Shown: positions 35,146 to 42,819 of the stretch, piece after piece | How positions within the stretch are numbered: position 1 is the stretch's first letter | How the letters are laid out: every line of letters begins with the position of its first letter | Assembly: GCF_014230305.1 (NCBI RefSeq) | Contig: NZ_JACLAU010000003.1 | Coordinates: forward strand, 62,001 to 126,000 | Direction of reading: 5' to 3' | Origin: Novosphingobium aerophilum | GTDB taxonomy: Bacteria > Pseudomonadota > Alphaproteobacteria > Sphingomonadales > Sphingomonadaceae | DNA: 64,000 bases | Notes under the pieces: model-generated | What the model saw: the letters and a program-made list of their open reading frames with translations, nothing else | Databases searched by the model: none | Told to the model about the DNA's origin: nothing | Translations under genes and position numbers: made by a program

Positions 35146-35898
35146 TCAATGCCCGATTGTGGTTCCATCTGCCGCGAGCCGGCAGGGCTTGATCGCCTTG
35201 GGCGCCGGACGCGGTCCGGAAGCCTCGAATTTCGCATAGTACCCCGCCATGGTCGGTTTACGGACAAATTCGACCAAGCGGAAGCCCACCGCCCCAAATT
35301 CGCAGAGCAGCAAGGCCGGCGGTGTGCCATGCCGCCCGGTCGGGCGATCGGTGTCGACCACGATCACTGCACCGCCCGGCCGCAGCGACGGCCGCAGGTT
35401 CCACAGGAAGGCGTAAGGCTCCGCCACTTCGTGATACATGTGCACCATGAACACCCGGTCGAACGAATTGGCCGGCAGGCGCGGATCTTCGGGCGTGCCG
35501 AGCCGGATCGAGACATTGTCGAGCCGCTGCTTCTCGACGCGCATGCCCAGCCGTTCGATCGCGCCCTTGTCGATGTCCTCGGCCAGCACCCGGCCCTTGG
35601 CGCCGACCCGTTCCGCCAGGCGGACCGTGTAGTAACCCTCGCCCGCACCCAGATCGGCCACGGTCATGCCCGGCGCGATCCGCGCCAGGTCCATCACGGT
35701 GCGCGCCTCGCCCATGCTGTCGCGCAGGTCTTCGGTGGAAAACTGGGTGACCCCGATGTTCGAGACCGGCCGATCCGCACGCGGGAAGCCGCGCGCCGCC
35801 TCAGGCCGGTCGGCATCGGCGGTACGCCACTGGCAAGCGCCCAGCGGCACCAGGACCGGCAGCAGCAGCAAGACTGCGCGGCCGCGCCACCTGGTCAA
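35146..35898 (-). CDS. SAM-dependent methyltransferase with a lipoprotein signal
   Basis: A 250-residue protein. It starts with a short basic N-tail, a hydrophobic helix and a lipobox (PLGAC, Cys at about residue 22), so it appears to be exported and lipidated. The rest is a class I methyltransferase: motif I VADLGAGEGYYTVRLAERVG, then an acidic residue after LAEDIDKG, and RPGGAVIVVDTDRP. The TTG at 35898 overlaps the prfB stop as TTGA. A SAM-binding domain outside the cytoplasm is odd, since SAM is cytoplasmic. The signal may be a plain anchor, or the start may lie further downstream. Confidence 0.78.
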   Translation of the reverse strand: MTRWRGRAVLLLLPVLVPLGACQWRTADADRPEAARGFPRADRPVSNIGVTQFSTEDLRDSMGEARTVMDLARIAPGMTVADLGAGEGYYTVRLAERVGAKGRVLAEDIDKGAIERLGMRVEKQRLDNVSIRLGTPEDPRLPANSFDRVFMVHMYHEVAEPYAFLWNLRPSLRPGGAVIVVDTDRPTGRHGTPPALLLCEFGAVGFRLVEFVRKPTMAGYYAKFEASGPRPAPKAIKPCRLAADGTTIGH

Positions 35899-37022
35899 TC
35901 GACATCCTCCACCGCGACCTTGTCGCCGGTCACCCGCTGGGCCAGCGCGGCCGCCATGAACGGGTCGAGCGCGCCGTCCAGCACGTCGTCGGGCGAGGTC
36001 GAGGTCTGGCCGGTGCGCAGATCCTTCACCAATTGGTACGGCTGCAGCACGTAGGAACGGATCTGGTGGCCCCAGCCGATCTCGGTCTTGGCCTGGTACT
36101 CGCCCGAAGCCGCGGCCTCGCGCCGGGCCAGCTCGGCCTCGTAGAGCCGCGCCTTCAGCATGTTCATCGCGATTTCGCGGTTCTTGTGCTGGCTGCGGTC
36201 CTGCTGGCTGGCGACGATGATCCCGCTGGGGACGTGAGTGATGCGCACCGCCGAATCGGTGGTGTTGACGTGCTGCCCACCGGCGCCCGAGGCGCGATAC
36301 GTATCGATCTTCAAGTCGGCCGGATTGATCTCGATCGCGATGTTGTCGTCGATCACCGGATAGACCCACACCGAGCTGAACGAGGTGTGGCGCCGCGCCG
36401 AGCTGTCATAGGGACTGATCCGCACCAGCCGGTGGACGCCGCTTTCGGTCTTGGCATAGCCATAGGCGTTCTCGCCCTTGATCAGCAGCGTGGCGCTCTT
36501 GATCCCGGCGGCCTCGCCCGCGTGATAGTCGACCAGTTCCACCTTGTAGCCGTGCCGGTCGGCCCAGCGGGTGTACATCCGCTGCAGCATCTCGGCCCAG
36601 TCCTGGCTTTCGGTCCCGCCGGCCCCGGCGTGGACTTCCAGATAGGCATCGTTGGCGTCGGCCTCGCCCGACAGCAGCGCCTGGACCTTGTCCGAATCCG
36701 CCCGCTCGGCCAGGGCCGCCAGACTGGCGAGCCCTTCGGCGATCGTGTCCTCGTCGTTTTCCGCCTCGCCCAGTTCGACGAACTCGACGGCATCGGCCAT
36801 CTCGGCCGAGATCTGGTTGACCGCACTGACCGAGGCATCGAGCCGGCGCCGCTCGCGCATCACCGCCTCGGCATCCTTGGGATTGTCCCAGAGCTTGGGA
36901 TCCTCCACCCGGGCGTTGAGTTCATCGAGCCGGCGCAGCGCGCGGTCCCAGTCGAGCGAACGACGGACCAGCGCCAGCGCGGCATTGATCCGGTCGATAT
37001 GAGCCTGCCCTTCGGCACGCAT
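35895..37022 (-). CDS. prfB: Peptide chain release factor 2
   Basis: Recognises UGA and UAA stop codons and triggers release (375 residues). The catalytic GGQ is in RASGAGGQHVNTTDSAVR, and the stop-codon-reading tripeptide is SPY in HRLVRISPYDSSARRHTSF, where E. coli has SPF. The frame is continuous from the ATG at 37022, with no programmed frameshift like that in E. coli. It is four bases overlapped with the downstream methyltransferase gene. Confidence 0.97.
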   Translation of the reverse strand: MRAEGQAHIDRINAALALVRRSLDWDRALRRLDELNARVEDPKLWDNPKDAEAVMRERRRLDASVSAVNQISAEMADAVEFVELGEAENDEDTIAEGLASLAALAERADSDKVQALLSGEADANDAYLEVHAGAGGTESQDWAEMLQRMYTRWADRHGYKVELVDYHAGEAAGIKSATLLIKGENAYGYAKTESGVHRLVRISPYDSSARRHTSFSSVWVYPVIDDNIAIEINPADLKIDTYRASGAGGQHVNTTDSAVRITHVPSGIIVASQQDRSQHKNREIAMNMLKARLYEAELARREAAASGEYQAKTEIGWGHQIRSYVLQPYQLVKDLRTGQTSTSPDDVLDGALDPFMAAALAQRVTGDKVAVEDVD

Positions 37023-37038
37023 GACACAAGCACTCCAG

Positions 37039-37066
37039 AAAAACGAACGGCCCGCTTAGCGGGCCG
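37039..37066 (-). terminator. Rho-independent terminator after the peroxiredoxin gene
   Basis: A 9-bp perfect stem (37048-37056 with 37058-37066) is followed on the minus strand by TTCGTTTTT. It ends the unit starting at 37633 and sits just ahead of prfB. Confidence 0.85.
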
Positions 37067-37090
37067 CGCGTGTTTGTAAAGCGGGTGCGC

Positions 37091-37633
37091 TTACTTGCCC
37101 TTGAGCGCCTCGACCGCGGCCAGCGTCCTGGCGACGTGCTCTCGCCAGTCCATCTCCGAATGGACCATCACGATCTTGCCGTCGCGCGCGATGACGTAGG
37201 AGGTGCGGTTGGTCATGCCACCGATCCCGGCGGGCAGCAGCGAAACCTTGTAGGCCGAAACCACCGCCGATCCTGCGGTCGCCACGCCGAACTTGCTGCG
37301 GCAGGCCTCGGTCGAGAACTTCTGCAGGGTCGGCAGGTCATCGGCCGACATGCCGACGATGGTCGCCTTGGCCGCGGCGAACTTGTCGCTGGCGTCAGCA
37401 AAGGCCTTGGTCTCCAGGGTGCATCCCTGGGTGAAGGCCTTGGGGAAGAAGTAGAGCACGACCGGCCCCTTCTTCAGCGCCTTCTGCAGATCAAAGGTGA
37501 AGGTCTTCCCGGCGATCGCCCCCTGCGTGACGATCTGCGGCGCCGGAGCGCCGACAGGCAGCGCGGCCATGGCCGGGGCGGTGGCGACAAGCGCGGAGAG
37601 CGCGGCGACGGGGGCGATGAGGGTGCGGTTCAT
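37091..37633 (-). CDS. Exported peroxiredoxin (AhpC/TSA, BCP-like)
   Basis: A thioredoxin-fold peroxidase of 180 residues with a signal peptide (ending APAMAA), so it is probably periplasmic. The peroxidatic cysteine is in FFPKAFTQGCTLET, where the usual Pro-Gly-Cys is Gln-Gly-Cys. A second cysteine (EACRSKFGV) lies about 45 residues on and could be the resolving one. ATG at 37633 chosen because it begins the signal peptide. Confidence 0.88.
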   Translation of the reverse strand: MNRTLIAPVAALSALVATAPAMAALPVGAPAPQIVTQGAIAGKTFTFDLQKALKKGPVVLYFFPKAFTQGCTLETKAFADASDKFAAAKATIVGMSADDLPTLQKFSTEACRSKFGVATAGSAVVSAYKVSLLPAGIGGMTNRTSYVIARDGKIVMVHSEMDWREHVARTLAAVEALKGK

Positions 37634-38004
37634 GGGGGGAGAATGACTCGGATGGCGGTCGAGGTAAAGCGGCACCTAGGGGAGAGCCCAACCACACGAA
37701 CGCTTAAGCCCCCCGCAAGTATCCGGACCGCGCAGCGCCCAGCCCAGACCTTCCGTTCAGGCCCCTCCCCAGCCATCCATCAAGGCAGCTTTGCAGTCCG
37801 GAACAAGCACATGCGGCTAAATGCATGCCAGGAACCGCGACGGCGACAGACAAGCCGGCTGTGCCAAACCGACACGCTCACGTTTCAAGATAGTCGTTCA
37901 ACCAACCTCTAAATGCGTTATCATGCCGTTTACCAAGTTATATCGAGACCTCGCTGCAAGAAACCGGCGATGGGTTTGCGATCAACTTGGTGGAAGGGGG
38001 CCAA
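37634..38004. other. Gene-free stretch before the PEP-CTERM gene
   Basis: No credible coding region. It contains the upstream DNA of both the peroxiredoxin gene (minus) and the PEP-CTERM gene (plus), with an AT-richer segment at about 37890-37960 and a possible sigma-54 element at 37966-37979. Confidence 0.5.
37966..37979 (+). promoter_or_regulatory. Possible sigma-54 element ahead of the PEP-CTERM gene
   Basis: A GG-N10-GC spacing with a TTTGC downstream half fits a -24/-12 promoter. The upstream half is CCGGC, a weak match to TGGC, and such spacings occur by chance in GC-rich DNA. It would start transcription about 14 bases before the ATG. PEP-CTERM genes in some bacteria are RpoN-controlled, which is the only reason to note it. 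Confidence 0.2.
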
Positions 38005-38604
38005 ATGCGCAAGAAAATCATCGGGTTAACTACAGCAACCCTGGCCACGCTGATGGCACCGATGGCAGAGGCTGCCACCCTGGTCGATACGGGCACACCA
38101 ACGACGCTGGGCTCCGCCCTTGCGCCCGGAGGCACCCTGGCCGGCAAGTTCACGCTTGGCTCGGCCAGCACCATCACCGGCGTTCAAGGTTACATCGGCG
38201 GGGCTGGCGGGCACACCATCACCGTCTCGCTGTTCGGCCCCGGCACGCTGCCCAGCTACGCCAACACCCTGCAGACCACATCGTTCACCTCAACCGGCAG
38301 CACGGGCTCGTGGCAGGGTGTCTCCGGCCTGAACTGGTCCCTTGCGGCGGGCGATTACTGGATCGGCTTCGACAGCAACGGCAACGACGCCATGGGTGGC
38401 GGGTCGCCCAACCCTCTGAGCAGCTATGCCTACGGGGTCGGCGGTACGTTCTACCCCTACAACGTTCTGGGCTTCGGCGTGCAGATCACGGGCGTGACTG
38501 CGGCGGTGCCGGAACCCTCCACCTGGCTGTTGATGATCTGCGGGATCGGTCTGGTCGCCGCGGCGCAGCGCCGCCGCCCCAGGGCAAGGCTCGGCTTGAC
38601 CTGA
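38005..38604 (+). CDS. PEP-CTERM sorting-domain protein
   Basis: A 199-residue exported protein with an N-terminal signal peptide (to about MAEA). Its body is Gly/Ser/Thr-rich beta-type sequence, and it ends in a PEP-CTERM signal: VPEPS at residues 168-172, a hydrophobic helix (WLLMICGIGLVAAA) and an Arg cluster. It is therefore a predicted substrate of the exosortase encoded at 56426-57973, which cuts next to Pro-Glu-Pro. ATG at 38005 has GGAAGGGGG close upstream. The role of the mature protein is unknown, likely surface or biofilm associated. Confidence 0.92.
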   Translation: MRKKIIGLTTATLATLMAPMAEAATLVDTGTPTTLGSALAPGGTLAGKFTLGSASTITGVQGYIGGAGGHTITVSLFGPGTLPSYANTLQTTSFTSTGSTGSWQGVSGLNWSLAAGDYWIGFDSNGNDAMGGGSPNPLSSYAYGVGGTFYPYNVLGFGVQITGVTAAVPEPSTWLLMICGIGLVAAAQRRRPRARLGLT

Positions 38605-38728
38605 AACTGGGCACCCGCTCGGCAATGCGAACCGCGGCTAGGACGAATGGCGCGCCGGCCCCGGTTCGTTTGGGGTTCCGTCGAGCGGTTCGTCGCCCAC
38701 CTCTGCGCAAATCCGTTGGCGCCCAGCC

Positions 38729-41329
38729 TCAATAGACCCCGCCCTGCTGCTCGACGAAGTCCGCCCCTTCCTCTTCCCCGGGCATGGCCTCGTCGCTCTG
38801 CACTTCGCGCAGCTTGCGGATCGCGGCGATGATCGCCTCGCGCTCGGCGGCGAGCTGGTCCTGGCGGGTCGCCCGTGGCGGTTCGGTGTCGGCCTTGAAG
38901 GCCTCCCAGATGATCGACGACTTGGGATCCTCGGTCGGCTCGCCGCCGAACACCCGCTTGCCGGTGACGCGGTCAATCTTGACCATGCGCACATCGGCGG
39001 GAGCGGCAAAGGGCGTATGGCTCCAGCGCGCCTTGGTCTGGCTGACGAACTGGCGGAAGATCGGCGCCGCGAACGTGCCGCCCTGGGCATAGCCGCCTAG
39101 CGAGCGCGGCTGGTCGAAGCCCAGGTAGACCCCACCGACAATGTCCTGCGATCCGCCGACGAACCAGACGTTGGTCGGACCCGAGGTGGTCCCGGTCTTG
39201 CCGAACAGCGGCAGACCCAGGTCGCGCAGCACGGTGGCCGTGCCGCGCTGGACCACGCCTTCCAGCATGTGGACCACCTGGTAGGCGGTGCGCGGATCGA
39301 GCACCTGCTTGCCGCGCGGGGTCAGGCGGGGCATCGGCTTGCCATCCCACTCGGCCATCGAGCAGCCGGTGCACGGGCGGGTGTCGGCCCGCCAGATCAC
39401 CTTGCCGGTGCGGTCCTGGACATAGTCGATCATCGACTGGGCATACTGCACGCCGTTGTTGGCCAGCGCGGCATAGGCGTTGACCATCTGTGCCACGGTG
39501 GTCTCCCCCGCCCCCAGCGCGAAGCTGAGATAGGGATCGTACTTGCCGATGCCGACGCGCTGGATCGTGTTGACCACGCGCGGCATGCCCGTGTCGTTGG
39601 CGATATGCACGGTCATCAGGTTGCGCGACTGTTCCAGCCCCCACCGCATCGTGTGGACACCGCCGGCGCCGCGCATGTCGAAATTGCGGAAGCACTTCTG
39701 GCCCAGCCCGGCGCCCTGGTAGACGCAGAACGACTGGTCGGGGACCATTGTCGCCGGAGTCATCCCGTAATCCAGCGCGGTGGCATAGACGAAGGGCTTG
39801 ATGGTCGAGCCGGGTTGACGCAACGCCTGGGTGGCCCGGTTGAACGATCCCAGCCCGGCATCGAAACCGCCGGCCATGGCCAGGACCCGGCCCGAGCGCG
39901 GGCTTTCCACCACCATGCCGCCCGACACTTCCGGAACGATCCGCAGGCCCCAGGTGCCGCCGCCAAGCGGCGCCGCCGCGACCACGTCGCCGCGCTGGAG
40001 CTGGTCGGGAATCCCGGTCAGCGGACCGCTGGTGCCATCGCTGAAGCCGATCGTGGCGCTCGGCCCGCGCCGCTGGACAATCACCCCGACACGCCAGTTC
40101 TGGTAGCGCAGCGAGAAGTTGTTGCCGATCAGCTGGGCCTGCCAGTCATCCTCGCCCAGCTTCAGATGGGCGATCGGACCGCGCCAGCCCTTGCCCGCGT
40201 GATAGCGCAGCATGCCGGCGCGCAGGGCGTCCTGCGCGGCATGCTGCAGCTCGGGATCGAGCGAGGTGCGCACCCACAGGCCGCCGGCATAGATGCTGTT
40301 CGGGCCGTCATCGGCGTTCTCGCCATAGCGGTCGATCAAGCGGCGGCGCACCTCCTCGACGAAGTAGCCGACATTCGGGTCCCAGCTTTCCACCCGGCGC
40401 GGGATCAGTCCCAGCGGCTGAGCCTTGGCAAAGGCGGCCTGGGCGGGTGTGGCCAGCCCGTTCTTCACCATCTGGTCGAGCACCCAGTTGCGCCGCTCGA
40501 GCGCGCGACCAGCGTGGCGGGCGCGGCTGTACGTCTCGGGTGCCTTGGGCAGGATCGCCAGGAACGCCGCCTCGTGCAGTTGCAACTGATCGACGTCCTT
40601 GCCGAAATAGGCCTGGGCCGCCGCCTGCACCCCGAAGCTCTGCCGGCCGAGCGGGATCTCGTTGAGGTACAGCTCGAGGATCTGCTGCTTGCTCAGCACG
40701 GATTCGATTCGCCGCGCCAGGATCATCTCCTTGAGCTTGCGCGTGATCGAATACTCGTTGCTGAGCAGGATGTTCTTGGCCACCTGCTGGGTGATGGTCG
40801 ATCCGCCGCGGGCGCGTTCGCCCGAGCCGACCTTGGTGGCGAAATCCACCACCGCCCCGGCCAGGCCGGTCAGGTCCACCCCGCCGTGGGTCCAGAAGGT
40901 CTTGTCCTCGGCCGACAGGAAGGCGTTGATCACCGGCTTGGGAAAGTCGACGAAACGCAACTGCACCCGCCGTTCGCGGGCGTAGGAATAGACGATCTCG
41001 CCGTTCACGCCGCGCACCATGGTCGGCAGCGGCGGCTGGTAGGTCAGCAGGCCATCGGCCGAAGGCAGGTTGCGCGCCACGGTGACCCAGACCAGCAGGT
41101 AGCCGGCGAGCACCACGCCCAGCGCCAAGCCGACAAAACGCACCAGCGCATAACCGCGCCACAGCTCCGTGACGCGGGTCGCCAAAGGAGCGAACCGGTC
41201 GCCCAGGCGGGTGCGCAGCGCGCTGAGCGGGCGATCGAAGATGCGGGCGAAGATGCGGGCGAACAGGCCCAGGGCCTCGCGGCGGATGCGGACCCGCTGG
41301 GTCTGGTCGGGTACGGGATCGTCGGCCAT
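38729..41329 (-). CDS. mrcA: Penicillin-binding protein 1A (bifunctional)
   Basis: Peptidoglycan glycosyltransferase-transpeptidase of 866 residues, anchored by one helix at about residues 65-85. The transglycosylase domain has AEDKTFWTHGGVD, RGGSTITQQVAKN and the NEIPLG block. The transpeptidase has the active-site Ser508 in PGSTIKP, the second SRN motif, and Lys711 in FGKTGTTSG. A C-terminal acidic tail follows. The ATG is at 41329, 48 bases after the amidase gene, with which it likely forms a cell-wall operon. Confidence 0.96.
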   Translation of the reverse strand: MADDPVPDQTQRVRIRREALGLFARIFARIFDRPLSALRTRLGDRFAPLATRVTELWRGYALVRFVGLALGVVLAGYLLVWVTVARNLPSADGLLTYQPPLPTMVRGVNGEIVYSYARERRVQLRFVDFPKPVINAFLSAEDKTFWTHGGVDLTGLAGAVVDFATKVGSGERARGGSTITQQVAKNILLSNEYSITRKLKEMILARRIESVLSKQQILELYLNEIPLGRQSFGVQAAAQAYFGKDVDQLQLHEAAFLAILPKAPETYSRARHAGRALERRNWVLDQMVKNGLATPAQAAFAKAQPLGLIPRRVESWDPNVGYFVEEVRRRLIDRYGENADDGPNSIYAGGLWVRTSLDPELQHAAQDALRAGMLRYHAGKGWRGPIAHLKLGEDDWQAQLIGNNFSLRYQNWRVGVIVQRRGPSATIGFSDGTSGPLTGIPDQLQRGDVVAAAPLGGGTWGLRIVPEVSGGMVVESPRSGRVLAMAGGFDAGLGSFNRATQALRQPGSTIKPFVYATALDYGMTPATMVPDQSFCVYQGAGLGQKCFRNFDMRGAGGVHTMRWGLEQSRNLMTVHIANDTGMPRVVNTIQRVGIGKYDPYLSFALGAGETTVAQMVNAYAALANNGVQYAQSMIDYVQDRTGKVIWRADTRPCTGCSMAEWDGKPMPRLTPRGKQVLDPRTAYQVVHMLEGVVQRGTATVLRDLGLPLFGKTGTTSGPTNVWFVGGSQDIVGGVYLGFDQPRSLGGYAQGGTFAAPIFRQFVSQTKARWSHTPFAAPADVRMVKIDRVTGKRVFGGEPTEDPKSSIIWEAFKADTEPPRATRQDQLAAEREAIIAAIRKLREVQSDEAMPGEEEGADFVEQQGGVY

Positions 41330-41377
41330 CGCCGGGCCTCTAGCACGCGCCGCGCGGTCGAAGCCAGACGGTTTGGC

Positions 41378-42316
41378 TCACGGCGCACCGGTCGCCGCGG
41401 CGCCACCGCCGGTTGCCTCTGCCCCAGCCCCCGCCCCGGGCTCGGACTGGCGCGCGAAATAGACCCGCACGGCCCGCGCCAGGGTGGTGGCGATGGCCTT
41501 GCGCCCCTGGCTCGAGGTCAGCCGCGCCGCGTCCACGGGGTTGCTGATATAGCCGGATTCGACCAGGACCGAGGGCAGGTCGGCCGACTTGAGCACGACG
41601 AAGGCGGCCGACTGCATCGACCGTTCGCGGAACGGCACGAGGCCCTGGCCCTCGCGCAGCACCAGTTCGGCGAAGCTGGCGGACCGGGCCCGGCTGTCGC
41701 GCTGCGACAAGTCGACGAGGATCGCGTTGACATCGCCGCTCTGCCCGCCGAGTTCGACCCCGTTGACCGTGTCGGCCCGGTTCTCGAACTCGGCCAGGCG
41801 CGCGGCGTTCTCGTTCGAGCCGCGGTCGGACAGGGTGTAGATCGTCGCTCCGCTGGCGCCCTCGGCGGTCGCGCTGTCGGCATGGATCGAGATGAACAGA
41901 TCGGCCTTCAGACGACGGGCAATGCCGGCGCGTTCCTCGAGCACCAGGAAGCTGTCATCCTCGCGGGTCAGCGCGACGCGGATTCCGCCGTGGGCGAGCA
42001 GTTCGTCGCGCAGCGCCTTGGCCAGCGCCAGGGTCAGGGTCTTTTCGCGGACCGCTCCGGCCCCGGCGCCGGGATCGTGCCCGCCATGGCCGGCATCGAT
42101 CACCACCAGCGGGCGGCTGGCGTCGAGCGGGCCGCGGACCTGCGGCAGGCCGATCTCGCCCGCGACCGGCGGCAGCTTGATCCGCACCACGTAGCCCAAC
42201 CCGCGCCCCGGTGCACCGAACCTGCGGTCAGCCGCGACCATCGCCGCGAAGACCGCGATCGGTGCAAGCACAAGAAGTGCGATGGCCAGCAGGCGAGACC
42301 CGTCGGGGCGGTGCAT
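41378..42316 (-). CDS. N-acetylmuramoyl-L-alanine amidase
   Basis: Zinc amidase (Amidase_3, AmiA/B/C type) that splits septal peptidoglycan (312 residues). A signal-anchor helix (LLAIALLVLAPIAVFAAMVA) is followed by DAGHGGHDPGA (first His ligand), VREKTLTLALAKAL (Glu) and LFISIHADS (second His). The ATG at 42316 begins MHRPDGSRLL. The C-terminal tail is Gly/Ala-rich. Transcribed with mrcA and divergent from rne. Confidence 0.94.
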   Translation of the reverse strand: MHRPDGSRLLAIALLVLAPIAVFAAMVAADRRFGAPGRGLGYVVRIKLPPVAGEIGLPQVRGPLDASRPLVVIDAGHGGHDPGAGAGAVREKTLTLALAKALRDELLAHGGIRVALTREDDSFLVLEERAGIARRLKADLFISIHADSATAEGASGATIYTLSDRGSNENAARLAEFENRADTVNGVELGGQSGDVNAILVDLSQRDSRARSASFAELVLREGQGLVPFRERSMQSAAFVVLKSADLPSVLVESGYISNPVDAARLTSSQGRKAIATTLARAVRVYFARQSEPGAGAGAEATGGGAAATGAP

Positions 42317-42819
42317 GCATGCTTCGTTAAGACTTTGGCAGGTATGTCGCAATCGTCTCGCAAGGGCATTGTTCTGTCAGATGTGCAACAACTTGCCGTC
42401 CGGTTGGAGCGATGCTACGCAGCGGGGCAGGGGCAGTTCTGCCACCGCCAACCCTCCATGCTTCGGCCTGCCTCCGCGCGGCCAAAGCCGCTTCCGGAAA
42501 CGGTCGCACAAGGGTTTGGGCAGGCCGCACCCACCGCCGGACACCTTGTCCGGCGTCCTGAACCGAGTTGATGCTGGTATGAGAAGTCGTTCGCTGTCCT
42601 GCCGTCCCTTGCCCTTCGGGGCGACGGCGCTGGTGGCGACGGGTCTTCCCACGATCGCGCGTTCGATTTCGCCGCGCCTTCCCCTGCCCGCAGACACGCA
42701 ACCCCACCATCGCAGTTCCGCCGCAGCAACCCACCGTTGCCGCGGCGTTTTCGCACAGGAACGCGCCCGCCCGGCCTCCGTCAGGAGGAACGGGCCGCGG
42801 CGCGCACGGAGATACGTTG
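42317..42819. other. 503-base divergent region upstream of rne
   Basis: No convincing gene. It must hold the promoters of the amidase-mrcA unit and of rne. If the rne promoter is far upstream, the rne mRNA has a long GC-rich leader with several potential stems. RNase E autoregulates through its leader in E. coli, so the length is suggestive only. Confidence 0.5.

Noticed and set aside
36940-37022. Programmed frameshift at the start of prfB
   Set aside because: The frame is continuous and no in-frame TGA with a Shine-Dalgarno-like upstream site occurs near codon 25.
39269-42571. 1100-codon plus-strand frame over mrcA and the amidase
   Set aside because: Antisense to two genes with intact catalytic motifs; its translation has no recognisable domain.
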